A DNA stretch of 64,000 nt from Motacilla alba alba (Eukaryota; Chordata; Aves; Passeriformes; Motacillidae): NCBI RefSeq assembly GCF_015832195.1, contig NC_052018.1, positions 40,583,258-40,647,257 of the forward strand, in the 5' to 3' direction. How positions within the stretch are numbered: position 1 is the stretch's first letter; every line of letters begins with the position of its first letter. Made by a program: the position numbers and the translations under genes. The notes beneath the pieces are model-generated. The model saw nothing but the letters and a program-made list of their open reading frames with translations. It had not been told where the DNA came from and did not search any database. Positions 1 through 12,930 of this stretch are shown here, piece after piece.

Positions 1-2855
1 TTGACTGCAACCTAAGGAAAACAAATGCTTGAGCATTGTTTTAAAACACATGGTAAATAGAAAGCTCAGTAATGAGGAGATGGTGCCAGGAATGCCAGGA
101 TATCATCTTCTTACTATGATTCAGCTTAAGGTCGGTGACATTGATGTAACTTTGACTTCAGGAGAGGAAATATTTCATACTAAACAGAGCCAGAATGAAT
201 CCCCTTTGGAATAGTAAAGGTACAAATTGCTTTAGTTTTCATTTCTGTACTGCTAAATTTGTATTTCATGTGTGGGACTGTAATTGATGACTGCTTACTT
301 GTCTGGATGAAGAAGGTTGAAAAAAATGCATTCTGATTGTCAAGGGTTTTTTTGTGTTAGTGGCTAAAATAGCAGGCATCATGCTGAAATCTTTGTAAAC
401 AACATACAAGCAATTCTTTTCTTCTTTAGTAAAACAGAAAAGGAGAAAAGAAGCTTCCAAGCCTAAATATCCTTGTATCATCTGGCTGACATCTGGGACT
501 ATAATGTACAAATTTTCCTGGAAATATGATTTGTATCAGCTAAGCAAACTCCCGTGTACCAGTTAAAGCATTAGATCTTCAGTTAAAGCTTTGAGGGATT
601 TGAGAAGATTTTAACACCAGGTATCCTAATTCCCTTTCTACCAAGGTTCACAGTTAAAAATAAAGAGGTTTCTTCCACAGTGTTTGTCAGTAAATACTGT
701 AAAATCTATAATTATTATTTTCATATGCCAATTTCTCAACTCTTCCAGACTCCCAGTTGCCTCTCATTATCTGATAGCCCCACATCTAAATTTCCCCTGA
801 TCCCTTACAGACAAGATTATGTTCCAGTTAACAGTGTAATCCATTAACATTCTCTGTGTTGTAGAGGAAGCGAAGCAAAACAAAGCTCTCTCCAGTTAAC
901 ATTATTTTCACATCTTTTCAGGAAGAGGTGGAGTTGTTTCTTTATTTGTCTTTGCTGAGCTTTTATCTTGGATATTGTTCTCTCATGAGAATTTCAGTGA
1001 ATTGGACAAAAAAACCCAGGTTTTTTCCCCTATATAGCGTATGAGCATGATCCACCTTCAACATTATTTGGGACATGTTTTGGTTTTGGTATTGTAACAG
1101 AGTGAGTGACTGAGACTGAGGATGCTTGGATTTTATCTTGCCCTTGTCTTGGAACTGCCTTGAGGAAGTGACTTTTATTTGAGGGGGGGAAAGCAATCAA
1201 GTCTATCTAAGACATGGCAATTGTCAGAGCCTGATGAGTAAATGAAGGGGAAAACACAACACTGAAGTCAGTGGCAAAGGATTCAAACAGTGATCCAGAG
1301 ACCTGTTCCAGTTTTGTCTTATTTTGTTTAATAACTGTGATTAGCATTAAACCAGAAATGGAGTCTGTGTTCTTATTGGAGACCGGCTTTGATTTGTTTA
1401 CAGAAGAGTAGAATCCATGAAGAACCTATGTTTCATTTCAGGAATGATTTTTTTTTTCATATCATTTAAGGAAATAATGTCAAGTAATTCCTCCAGGGTC
1501 AGTTTCCAGAGTCTGTAATAAAACACTTGTAGTACTTTAAGGGAGAATTATATGTAATTGGGATACATTATGTGTAATTGGGAAACATTGGCAAGAGAAA
1601 GGAATCTGGGAAGGATCAGTAGCACACCTCTTTTTACTCTGCACTGAACCAAATTTGCAGTTTTCTATATTCACCCTTTGTTTTCCCTGCAATGAGGGGT
1701 GTATACAGAGGCACTCATATAGATGCTTTTCTCAGCTGGCTACACTGTTCATTCTAAGATGGGGTAGCTGGCTGTTTGTAAGTCTAAAAGCAGGGATGAC
1801 AGGGAATTCTGTCTTATAGGTATCTTGATCCTTAGGGTGATTTTTGGGTAAATCCACCATATCCCATAGATCCCTTCCCTTCTGCGGATCTCTAGCGTGT
1901 CTCATTTTTGTTCAAAAGGATGTCTTGTCCCTGATCCAAGAAAGCATGTGTAAGAGACTAGCCATGTATTTTAAATAGAGGACAAATAACAGGTTTACAG
2001 AAAATGTGTATTTGAGACTTCTGACCAACTGTTTTTGTTCACTGGTTAGTATTAATACAACTCAGGTAGACTGCAACTGCTTCGTTGTAAGAATACATGT
2101 TTGTGTTTTGTTTGTGTGTAAGCTATAATTGTTACAGAGCCTATTCCCTGGAAGAAACATGCAAATAAATCATTATGTGCTTTTTCTGTGCTCCATTATA
2201 CACTTCATTCAGTTCATTGCCTTCACAAGACAAGTGAGGGAGTTCATTTTGTTGACTGCATTTTCCTAAAGCCTAATAGTATCACACACACCACGATGCA
2301 GAAGGTACTGCATGACACACACGTGTTCCTGCATCACTGCTCAAACTGCAGTGGATCCAGACCATTTTCTCTGGCTAGAGTTTAACTAAAAGTCTTTGTA
2401 CCCCTAATCCACAAGCCTGCAGCAGACAGCCTGCTCAGGCACTGCCAACAGTAGATATTTGAACTTGAATAACCTGTAAGTTGGAACTTAGGTTACAGCA
2501 TCAGAGAAAACTGGAAGACCATTTCTCCTATTGACAGTGGCTAGGTCATGATCTTGTGGACTGAACACAGTAGATTTTCTCCATGCTTTTCCATGCAGCT
2601 TTATTTTTTTATTACTAGGATGTGATAAAGCAGTGGCAAAGGCTGTTCCATTGTTGATTTCTAGGGTGCCATCCTTTCTTGTATTTAGGCAATCAAATAC
2701 CCTTATGCTCACAGGGCATACACCTCAGAAATTGTAAGGAAAAAATGCAGAAGTAGGTCTTTCATCCATCCCGTCTTGTCCTTTACACATCATGAAAGGA
2801 CTCCACCTGCTGTAATTAGAAAAGGTCCAAACTTACTAAATTGTAGCCTTTGCAA
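1..2855. other. Non-coding stretch, nothing recognised
   Basis: This AT-rich sequence has only short frames (at most about 80 codons), none with recognisable protein features. A loose 21-base near-duplication lies around 1551-1590 (two copies of a TGTAATTGGGA-like segment). I see no transposon ends, RNA gene or convincing exon. Confidence 0.5.
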
Positions 2856-2877
2856 AACTACATGTCAACATGTAGTT
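2856..2877. repeat. Perfect 10-bp inverted repeat with 2-bp spacer
   Basis: The arms AACTACATGT (2856-2865) and ACATGTAGTT (2868-2877) are exact reverse complements separated by CA. A partial third copy of the GCATGTCAACA motif follows immediately (2878-2888). It could be a cruciform-prone site or a dimeric binding site, or simply chance. No flanking gene gives it a role. Confidence 0.8.
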
Positions 2878-2889
2878 GCATGTCAACAG

Positions 2890-5800
2890 CTACTTTTGGG
2901 CAACCAGCAGGTCTGGCTCAAATTATTTGCATCTGCTGGGGGTTGTATTACCATCCTTTTCTTTTTTAAAGGGGAAAAAAAAAGCGTATTTCTCTCTACA
3001 CATACACACAGTCTTCTTGTGGTATTGTAAAATACACTCTTCTGGACTCTGGATTGCTGTAATGTTGTTTCAGCTGATAAGTGTTAACAAGAAGCCAATA
3101 CAATGGAGTATGAAGCCAGTGTGAGAGCTCCATCAGAGCAGATCTTTACAGAGAACAACAAACACTGTAAGATGATATGTGTGATCTTTTCCACCAGGAG
3201 TAGAGAGGCAATAGATTGAATGCACCAAAAGCTTTTTGAAACTCCTCTGCTGCTATCCAAGTTTTACCTCTTTGTCTACTTGTATAGTCAAACGAAACTC
3301 CATTTTCACTCCTTTCTCTTCTTTTTTCTTTCCTTTTGTACACTTTACTTGCCATTCTAATTAGCTTTCTATTACTACTTTAAGGGACAAATAGTGATGC
3401 CTCTTCTATACAGGCTGAGAGCTTTTCTGCAGGCAGCTGTGGATGGGTTTGCTTATACTGTTAGGCAGGAAGGGCTGGAGCAAGGATGGCTGCTTGCCTG
3501 GGCTGTGGGGGAGTGAGCATGAGCCCCTTTCTAGACTGGGTCTGCATCACTAGCCCTTCTGGAGGAAAGGCTAGTAGAAAGGACACTGCCTTTTCTCATC
3601 CTCAGACGTGTAAGAATGATGTTCTCTGGAGAAGGGTAGTTATGTTTCTGTGCCCTTATGTTTCTATGCCCTGACACTCAGCACAGTTCCCATCATTTCC
3701 CAATTCCATGTGCTATGCACAGTCTAGGACAGTTCAGAGCAGCTGGAAACAGGCCCTAAAAGAGCACCAGGTCCCCCATAGTCTTACAGAACCTGTGTAA
3801 GCACTAAGATCTAGTGGTTAGAGATGAAACAGGAGATTTCAGTGACCCTGATGATGGTATTTGCTTCCTCTTCCTCATCTGACGCTGATCCCTTTTGCAA
3901 AACACTTAGAAGTCTGGGAAGTGTTACATAGGAATTAAGTGCTATTTATTAGGCAAAGTGCTGAAGGGAAAAGTGAATTCTTGGTATTGCTTTCTTGATG
4001 TAGCTGAAAGGAAGCTTTGTGCCAGGAGCTCTGTGCCTAATATAACCTTTTGGATGTAAACACTCACACCATGCTGTTCATCTGCTGGTTTCAAAGCCTC
4101 CAGGAGGGTCTATCTCACAGGAAGTGTTCATGAGGTACAGGGAGAGGAGCAGTCTGCCTAGGATCACCCCATTTCCAATGTAAAGCCCTTGATCCATGTG
4201 GTGTGGAAAGGTTGTGATTGTTCATCAGTGAGGGCCCTTCTGAGACATCTGGGCTTTCTGTGGAATGCTGGGGAACAGCCCTGCATCTGGGGAGACCCTG
4301 CAAACCTCCCCTTGCCTCCGGCTAAAGGCAGAGCCAGGTCTGGAAGCTCTAAGCTGCCGATTGTGGATTTGCGTGCATTTAGGCCTGGCTTATTTGTTCA
4401 GCTTTAGCATTATGCCCATGGAAAATGCTGGCCAATAAAGCATAAATGCCTTTATCCCACTAACATCGGCACTTCTTGTTCTCTAAAGGACTCCTGAGAC
4501 CCCTGAAATAATATAATTAGCACATATGTGGTATGGTAGAGCAGGGACAAAAGAGAATAAGACAGGTTTATTCTGCAGAAGAAGATGTACATGTGGTTTA
4601 ATCCTACAGCCCATTAGGGTGACCATCCCCACAGCGTGGGCAGGTGCAGGGGAGCTGAGAGTTGGAGCAGGGGAGTATTGTGATCCCCAGTCAAGTAATT
4701 GAGATTACTTGCTCAAAACACAAAAGCAGAAAAATACAGTATATGAAAATACAGTTACCAGAATAAATAGAAGCTGCTTTTGCCAATAGTTAAATATTGT
4801 TTCACAGCTATTGGCCAAGCCATTCAAAACACATTAAAAAAAAAAAAGGAAAAAAAGAAAAAACCAAACAGACAGATTGTCTTCATGTTTCAGGAGAAAC
4901 CAAAACAGTCTGGAGGTGGCAGTGGCCTACACAGAGGAATGTTGTCCTGAGTCTCAACAAGCTCCATCTGGTCTCAGACTCAGACTTCATTTTGTTTGAT
5001 TTGGGGCATTTAAAATTATATTTGATTTCCTAATTGCCAGCATACTCCTGCTAGGCTGTTCAGTAGAAGTGAGATTTCCTTGTTAGATGACATCTTCCTC
5101 TTCTCTTGCTGGTGCTAGCATGGAGAGCAGGCATCTTTTCTCATTCCTTCTTGATGTTCCCAGCTAAAAATGCTAATGGTGCTAAGACCAAGTGCTAAGA
5201 CCAAGTGCTCTCCCTTTGCTGCTTCTCTAATGATGGAGCACATGGCAAACACAAGCCACGCTTAAACGTTCCTTCTTCGGTCTCTCACAGCTAAGTGTAA
5301 ACGTGAAGATACCAGCTCACTAAAGGCTTTCCACAGTTACCAGCACATAACTCTGATTCCAGTGGGGGGTACCATGCACATTCACCCTGAGGAGTTCAGC
5401 TTCCTCTTTTGGACACTCTGGCAAAGACATTCAGACTGCTCTTAGAGGAACAATGGAATTGCTACCCTGTTGTGAATACCTATATTGCCACCCTTGAGTT
5501 TTTAGTGCCCATTGGAGGCTTTTACACAGTCACCTCTGTCCAGGAGGCTTCACTGAGCCCCTGCAAGCCTGCCTGTCTGCCCCTTCTTCTGCCTCCACAC
5601 ACAGCGGCTGGAACAAAGGGACTTATTCTGACTACAGCAGGCTTATACCCATTTATTATGCTCCAGGTGCTACTCCTTACTGATACAATGAGGAGGAGTC
5701 ACTACCTCACCTGATTTTAGCTTTTCCAAGATTTGGCTTCTGGCCTCTTTCTACAAAAAGCAGAGGCAGACAGGCATCTCTAGGTGGAGGTTCAGTCCAT

Positions 5801-8800
5801 TCTCAGAGGTGAATCCCACTGTACCTGATTCCCTCCTGGTGGAAGCAGAGGGTTACAAATTGTGCAGCCTGATGCTGCCCTTCCTTTGCATTCAGAACGG
5901 GTGACTGGTGGAAGGAAGTTGCCCCAGGCTCAATCAGCAGAGTCTCAGCAGAGAAGCACTCAGCATGGAGGAGTGCCCACCTTCCCACCTACTTCCCATT
6001 CACCAAAGCACATTGCTTCCCAACCCACAGGGTACGTCTCTGCCTGAATGACAAAACTGTCTTCTTCAAGCCTGTGTGGGCAAGAGGTATATGCATCAGT
6101 AAACAAAATGTTTAGAAACACTTTGCAATCAGTCTATTTTTAATTTTTTCCTTCTCCCTCTCATTCTGTCCTGCCCCCTTCCTCATTTTGGTTCATTTCA
6201 CCAAATAAATATTAAATGTTGTACTTCACATGCTCTGATAGTTTTCTTCAACTCTCAAATTCTTTTCTTCATTGGAGAATATTTTAATATATTATAAAGT
6301 GTATTTTTAAAAAAGAGGGAGTTTTCACCAAACAAATTGTCAGTCACAACAAAATAAAATGCATCTTGTCTAACATTATAACCCCAATGCCAGGTGAGTT
6401 GGAGCAGTTTTGCAGGTCCTTCATCACCCCATCATGTCTCCTGCAGCAAGATGGGCCCGAGAACAGACCACTCCCGTGGCCACTGCTCCTGTCAGCTCCA
6501 GTCAGAGCCAGAGGCAGTCCATGCCACCCCAAGACGCTCTGCAGGCTGCAGCCCTGTGGCACAGCCCTGAAGGGCACTCAAAAGACCAAACACAGGCAGA
6601 CAGTCCCTGTGGAGAGGAGGTAGTCTGCGGAAGCTCCACAACAGTCAGGGGAGCATTGCCAACTCTTGGACTCATTGCAGCATGATACAAATTGAGAGAG
6701 GAGTGGGATGCAGAGAGATGAACTTTCACTTCTTTGGGATGTACAGATGTGAAATATCTTTGATGCTTTTTCTCTAACCATCCAAACTCTCTCACTGGTA
6801 AGAATTTCAAAATTAAGGAACATTTCCTCTTCCTACTTCTCCATAGAGGAGAAAAAAAAAAAAAAACAACTTTGATGCAAAAGATGCTTATAGGAAGAGG
6901 GGAAGAGGACAAAGACCATAGGCCTTTTCCAGTGCTGCTGCCCCACAATAATGACCTTAGTCCCAAGCCTGGAAGGAGAGTTAGATGCAAGGAATTTGTC
7001 TGCACTTCTGGATCCCTTTAAATCCAATTGGATGTCATTTGCCAAGGCTGATTGCACCAAAGGGGGCATGTGAGTTTGACAATGCTCTTTTGTCCCCAGG
7101 CTTTAAGATTCGGTCCTCTAATTAATGCATCCTTTTAACCTCAGTGTATGGGCCCACCTTTACAAATAGCTTGGCAAGTGTGTGAGCCAAAGAAGATGCT
7201 GACCTTACCAGCTAGGACATGAGCTTGCAATGTGTCAGCTATATTGGAATTATTTCCATGCAGAAACCTCCTAGATAATTTGCTGGACTTTCATGTGAAA
7301 TATCCAGTGTCCATTGGGGAAGAAACACTTGGCTGGGACAGCATGTCTGTAGTCTGGGAAAAACGACATGCTGCAATTCTGCACTCCAGCTTCCAAGAGC
7401 TTGCCCCTGTGCCTCTGCCTTTCCTAAGTCAGTTGCCCTCATACACCCTGCTGCTGTGACTTCCACTCTGTTTTGGTCCAAGGTTTTTGTGATGGCTTCA
7501 CTTTGTAATTAGAAGTGCTGCGAAGCATAGCTGAGAGAGTGATAAAGGATAGGGAGGATGAAACAGCAAGAAGCTGCAGAAGGATGCTGACTTTCACAAC
7601 CTGCTCTCCTGGAGACGCAGCTGCAGGCACCACAAGACTTCCTGCAGCTGCTGAGCTCCCCATGCAGCAGAGCAGTGAGTAGGGCAGCACTTTTTGGTAC
7701 CTCAGGCAGCCAGTTTTGGGCAATTGTCCTTTCCCCACATGCAAACAGTGGGTAGCTCCCCCCACCCCAAGCTCTGGAAGAGCATTGCTCTGCAGGTGTG
7801 GGACTGGCTAGCAGCCATCAGCAGAGCCTGGGCTCTGTGAGCACAGGGCCAGTGTCTCCTTCGCCTGAGCAGTGGGGCTCAGGCTGCCCGCAGACCATGA
7901 GATCATAGGAGAGAAAAGCCACTTGCAGGACTGGATCCTTGTCCCACTGCAAAGACAGGAGCAGGAGCAAGGAGCTAAATTATCTCTTTCCAGCACACAC
8001 TGGAGGGCAGAGCTGTGAGTGGGGGAAGGTAGCACTGGCCGAAAGTCTTTACACAGGCCCGTGATGCAGGAAGGGGAATGCAGGTGGGGAAGGATGTGGA
8101 TGTCCTCCTGGACCAGCAGGCATACTTCTGGCTAGGGAGAGTGGTGTTGCATAGCTATGACACATGGGATATATGCTTCTGATCTGCTTATGTTTTCTCT
8201 GGAGACTCATGTCTCAAGTGCTGAAGACCTACTGCCTTCCCTTATTTGTCCTGCCCATGCCAGCCATACTTTTTGTTCATCAGGAAATGTTGTTATGGCC
8301 CCACTCTACTGAAAACACCTGTCCCAAGCAACAAAGAAAAGAAAACAACCAAGGGAATCTCCTGGACCAATTGAAAAAAATTTTCCCTAGATTAACCCTT
8401 AGAAGAATCTGAGATGAAATAAAAAGACAACAACTGTAACATTTCAAAAGGAAAGAAAATGCTCTGAGAAGTAAGAAAATTCTTTCTATGTCCTTCTGAC
8501 ACATGCAGCTTGTCAGCTAGGCTAGCAGTCTGGGCAGGCAGAGAGGGTAACTCACTGAAAATGGAGCTCGTTTCGATTGAGGAGAGACTGTGCACAATTA
8601 AGAATCCTTAGCATTTTTTGGCTGTGAACATTTTTCAGCTCTTATGTGAATAAAAAGGGGCATTTCCCAAGGCCAATAGTGGATTTTTGCAAGAGCTGCA
8701 TTCCTGCTGAAACCACACTTACTCTGAGGCCTATGTGATCTCACTTTTTTTACTCGGCCATAAGGATTCAATGCTTTCCACAAGGTGTAACATCTGTCAC

Positions 8801-9150
8801 ACATCCACATCAGCATTGCTTATTTTATGAAACATGAGCTATGCTTACAGTTACTCGCTTTCACTTTGCATCCCCCAAATGAGAATCTGCAAGGAGAATC
8901 ACGGCACTTAATTTCCAGTGGTTTGTAGAGGCATAACATACAAAGTGGGCCTTCTGTAGAATACTGATAATCCTACATAATTACACATATATGCAGAACT
9001 AGTGTCAACAAACTGAAATCAAAGTCTGCTTTGAAAAAAAAAATCCGTGTTATTACACAGAATAAATCACATAAAGGAGATGTGCAGCTGTATTCAGATG
9101 CTGTCTAGAAGATAGAGAAGAAAGGTGTGATTAAGCAAGGCATCAGTTTT
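2890..9150. other. Non-coding stretch with A-rich runs
   Basis: There is no credible gene here. The region contains an A-rich tract at 4836-4864, a 15-base A run at 6852-6866, and a short 14-base tandem (GTGCTAAGACCAA-type) near 5178-5210. The longest frame is a minus-strand 167-codon ORF at 6502-7005. It overlaps other open frames on both strands, encodes low-complexity sequence across the A run, and looks like chance. Confidence 0.5.
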
Positions 9151-9157
9151 GATCCAG

Positions 9158-9262
9158 AGCTGCTGCTGACTCCCTCTTCACCTCCAGCAACTCTGCTGGC
9201 TGGGTTTCTCCAACTGTGAAAGGCAGAGGGGATAATGTTTATGTAGAGGTGTGCTGTGAGAG
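9158..9262. mobile_element. Possible ancient MIR/L2-type fragment
   Basis: The run reading GGGTTTCTCCAACTGTGAAA followed by GATAATGTTTATG resembles the familiar SINE/LINE core ending (CTCAGTTTCC..ACTGTAAAATG..ATAATA) of MIR and L2 elements. The match is by eye, short and diverged. It could equally be coincidental. Confidence 0.25.
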
Positions 9263-9954
9263 CTATTGGCTGCATCTGTGTGAATGCTAATTTATTACTG
9301 GTGAAGTACAGCCCAGATGAAAGTGTTACAGCATGCAGCCTTCAAAGTGGATCTGCTGGTTGGCACTGCAGATTTTTATCTGAGAGGGCTGAATAACCTA
9401 GGCACAGCCTGAAGGTGAGGACCACAGGGATAAATTCATAATCTGGGCAAGTACTACCAGGAAAGAAACATGCAGGGGATGTGGGTCTGGAAAACAAGCA
9501 TAGTGTGTTTTGCTCTGAATTTTTAGCTTTCTTTTCACCCTATACTTTATCTGATTTTCTAGTAAGTGATAGTCTATTGATCCAAATCCACTTCTGATTA
9601 AGTCCAACATCCTGAGAGACATTCACCCACACATACACCCAGCAGCTCACAACAAAGGAGCTTCTGAAAAGAGTCCACATTCTGTACTGTACATGTGAGT
9701 AGAAAAATAAAAAGTGCAATGTAACGTATTGTTGTTTATAACTGGGAGAATTTGGCCTTTAACTAGATGCCATGTTGTGCTGACATCTGTCTTCCAATGT
9801 GATAATTTTTTGTCCATTTTGAGCAAGATGCAGTGAATATGATGGGGTGCGTCAAGCCTTTCCACCTTAATTCGAGGAAGCAGCCTACACACAGCACTTC
9901 AGTTTCATGAACGTCCAGATGGCACATTTCTGGGAGAAGGGGTGAGTAAAAGCA

Positions 9955-9998
9955 CATGTGTGTGTGTGTGTGTGTCTGTGTGTGTCTGTGTGTGCGTG
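9955..9998 (+). repeat. TG dinucleotide microsatellite
   Basis: An impure (TG)n tract is interrupted by TC and CG steps (TGTGTCTGTG, TGTGCGTGG). The minus-strand frames across it that encode His/Thr runs are artefacts of the repeat. Confidence 0.95.
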
Positions 9999-9999
9999 G

Positions 10000-10770
10000 A
10001 CGCCTACACACGTGCATTTGGCTATGAAGCCACTGATCAGTATGTTCACACCGTAGGGGTAGAAAGGAATGTGTTCATTCTGTAACCCGTAAAAGCATCT
10101 CATCATAACTGCATCTTCTGTGAGCCCTTTCCCCCTCCTTCAGACAGATTATAGCATTTGCCACAACTCCAGACCAGGGGTGGGTCAAATATGTAGTTTG
10201 CCAGCAGCTCGCATCTCTCCGGTATCCATCTGACACACATCGTTCCCTCTTTGCTCCTCTTTCTCTTACACTTCAGGCAGGAGAAGGACTCAGTCTTCAA
10301 TAATCTAAGAGCAAATGCCCCCTTCCTCATTTCCAGTACCTGCTTCCCTTGAACAGTAAATAACTAAAGTTCAGATCATTACCTACAAGTCACTGCGATG
10401 AGCTGATTGGTGAATGAATAAGCTCATACTGCACTCTAGGTAGGCCCTATAAACCCCACCTGGATCTCTTTCCCTTGTATGGGCATGTAATCCACCCACC
10501 TCTTTAGCCTGGGGTACTCAATTTATCAGTACAGCTTCACTTTACTGAGGCTGAAATGGCAGGTCAAAGAAGAGGAGCAGGCGCTTCTCTGCATTGCATC
10601 CTGCAGGGTGAAGATATTCATGCCCTCAAAAGTGTGGGAAGATTCTTTTCCAAGTAAGCAGAAAAATGAAAGTTGTACCTCCAGAGTGCTTAGGGGACAC
10701 GCAGGCCTGGAAGTAGCAGCACACGAGAGGAGAACCCCACAGAAAAGTGACAAGATTAAAGGATCTTCTC
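10000..10770. other. Non-coding stretch upstream of regulatory-looking block
   Basis: No gene is recognised. A CCAAT-type motif in inverse orientation (near 10404) and a TATAAA (near 10449) lie about 45 bases apart. On their own they are too common to call a promoter. Confidence 0.4.
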
Positions 10771-10771
10771 T

Positions 10772-10800
10772 CCCCCACCCCCTTCTCCCATCCCTCCCCC
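10772..10800 (-). other. Putative G-quadruplex motif (minus strand)
   Basis: On the plus strand this is a C-rich run. The minus strand reads five G runs of three to five bases separated by loops of 1-4 bases, which meets the usual G3+N1-7 quadruplex pattern. It lies just before an AT-rich block (10830-10935) and about 1.3 kb before the CpG island. Folding in cells is not shown by sequence alone. Confidence 0.6.
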
Positions 10801-10829
10801 GAACGGGTAGCAAAATCAAAGTTAAAAAT

Positions 10830-10935
10830 GTATCTATGGAAGGGACTGATGAAAGATTAATAATTAATTTTAGAGCAGCGATACAGCATTTTTTGAAATG
10901 TAAATTTGATGCGCAAAAGTGGCATATTATGATAA
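10830..10935. promoter_or_regulatory. Candidate conserved non-coding element (AT-rich, homeodomain-like motifs)
   Basis: This compact AT-rich block contains ATTAATAATTAATTTTAG with two TAAT-core motifs, followed by CAGCATTTTTTGAAATGTAAA, GATGCGCAAAA and GATAAG. The motif-dense, low-repeat composition is typical of vertebrate developmental enhancers. No alignment was available, so conservation is inferred, not seen. Confidence 0.3.
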
Positions 10936-11939
10936 GCAGGAGCAACAAGGGAGAGTGAGTACAGGAGGGCCTGTTGCTCAGAGACAGGCTAGTGAGGAGC
11001 ACTTACAGCCGCCTTTATTTTTTCTCTTCCCCTCCCTCTCTTTCTTTATGCAAACTTATTATCTGAACTTAGGAGGTTTTGAAGAAGTTTAAGGGCTGCA
11101 TATCTGAGGCACAGTCTTCAGAGTGCATCTCAGCTGTGGTTTTGCCTTGAAAGCTAAATCTCTAGTTGTGCATTGCCATCCAGTGTCTTCCCACACTTCG
11201 CTTCTCCTGACCGCTCCCGTCACTGGAGTGCTGCTAACTGTTCCATTTCGTTACTAAGACTTTCCCTTCTGCTTCTAATATTTGGATTTAATTTTCTGCC
11301 CCTTTCCCTCCCCACGCCATGCCCCACACTTCCCCCACAGCTCCCCTCCTCCTTAGCTCAGGCTCTTTTGAACCATCTCCTTTTGTGCTTTTTCCCGTGC
11401 ATGGTGCAGGCTCTTTTACTCCCCCTTTTCTTTCCCCAGCCCTGTTTACATGAGGGCTTTGAGAGCAGCTTCACCGTGCGCTCTCATGAGAGTTGTGCAA
11501 ATTGCACCAGTGCTTTCGTTGGAAGAGACACTCATCTCTGGAGCCCCATGCTGTGCAAGAGTGCATCAAGACCAAGTAAGCCCCTTGATGCTGCCTCACG
11601 CTGTGATCCTCCTTTGCACAGTGTCATGTGTCAGGACGGTTTTCCCACAATGCATTCTTTAGTTCGGTGGCAGGGGGAAAAAAAAAGAACAAATAATCTG
11701 CTGTCGTCACAGGCAAACACATTACCTGCGGGGCAGGAAGAGGAGCCAATCTTCTTTCGCTAGATCAAAATCACTCGCTGAAGTTGCCTTTGGGTGTGTT
11801 TTTTATTAATTATTGCTCAGGCGGTCCAGACTCTGACCCTTTCAACTTTTTGCCCATTGCACGTTGGTTGTTTTTGTGAACAGCAGACTTTTGAAAGATG
11901 TTGAGGGGAAAAAAATTTTTTTTTTTGTACTTTCATTCC

Positions 11940-12112
11940 CTTACTTGGATTCAAACGATGGTTTTATTAATGCATATCGACAGACCTACGTTTCACAAGT
12001 ACAATTAATGCCACATAAATCACTAATATCCCTGCCCTGTCATTTACGGAAATACAGCATAAACTCCATATCCTTATCTTAATTAAGCTGATAACGAACA
12101 ACAGATCCAGCT
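11940..12112. promoter_or_regulatory. Candidate conserved non-coding element adjoining CpG island
   Basis: The sequence contains ACAATTAATGCCACATAAATCAC, TTTACGGAAATACAGCATAAA, a GATA-type motif (CTTATCTTAATTAAGCTGATAAC) and little simple repeat. It abuts the CpG island that begins near 12115. The composition suggests an enhancer or an upstream promoter element. This is inference only. Confidence 0.3.
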
Positions 12113-12114
12113 CC

Positions 12115-12860
12115 GAAGTGCGACTGCAAAGAGCCCTGAGCGCCGCAGGCTCTCTCGCAAGCACGTGTTTGTGCAGGGCTTCCACCGCCCAGCCAGACGT
12201 CACCTGCTGCAGCAGCTGGGCAGGCTCCGCAGCCCGCTGGAGAGCAGGAATCGAGCCCTGCTCCGCTCCGCGGTTTGCTGGCAAGGTTTCGGCGCTGCCA
12301 TGAGATTTGATGTTTCTCCTGCAGGGAACCCACACGGCTCCGCAGCTGAGCCTCGGGGGTCGGCAGCGAAGCACCCACGTAGAGCTGCGAGCAGAGGCGC
12401 TCCATCTACGCCAGCCACCGCCGCAGCCCGCAGCGAGGCACGGCTGGCACGGGGAGGGGGCAGGGTGCAGGCAAAAGTTACAGCGGAGCGATTTGAAATC
12501 GCCCAGCCCTGCCGGATGCTGAGGGACAGGCTGCGGCGCCACCCTCGCCTGGGGCCATGTGGGAACAGCGTCCCGCACTCACAGCACCCAGTCCCTGCCC
12601 CTGCGGCACGGCAGCCTGGGCACAAGCGAGGTGCTGCTGACCTCTCTCGCCCTCTCAGCGTTTGCCGGTGTTTGCCCCGCACGGGGAAGACTGGGCGTTC
12701 CTCAGTGCAGCCGCCCTTCTGTTCGAGCGCAGACCTCTGCCCCCCTGCCCTTCGCCTCTCGCCACGACGGGCAGCGCTGCCAGCCCCGGTGTACAAAGTT
12801 AGCTGGCAGAACGATGGGGTTTGTGCGTGTCTGACATCAGCCCCGGGGTAGATGAGGAGG
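12115..12860. promoter_or_regulatory. CpG island, probable promoter or first-exon region
   Basis: By hand count there are roughly 60 CpG dinucleotides in about 750 bases, against very few in the flanks, with GC-rich composition throughout. Such unmethylated islands usually mark promoters or developmental regulatory domains. Both strands are open over long frames here (228 codons plus, 262 codons minus). That is expected when stop codons are rare in GC-rich DNA, and the encoded Arg/Ala/Pro-rich peptides resemble no family I know. A strong plus-strand splice donor follows at 12936, so a plus-strand transcript starting in the island is the simplest model. Neither the transcript nor its product is identified. 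Confidence 0.65.
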
Positions 12861-12930
12861 GAAGGGAAGCTGGTTTTTTGGGAAGGAGGAGAAGCAGCAC
12901 TCCAACAGTGCAACTGGAACAAGAGGCAGG

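Noticed and set aside
6502..7005. 167-codon minus-strand frame
   Set aside because: Crosses an A run that encodes poly-Phe, overlaps several other frames, and has no motif or splice support.
9763..10106. Minus-strand frames encoding His/Thr runs
   Set aside because: Translation of the TG microsatellite.
10402..10456. CCAAT-like plus TATAAA pair
   Set aside because: Both motifs are frequent in AT-rich DNA, and no CpG, initiator or transcript evidence accompanies them.
12165..12851. 228-codon plus-strand frame in the CpG island
   Set aside because: Open on both strands because GC-rich DNA has few stops, and there is no recognisable domain or codon pattern.
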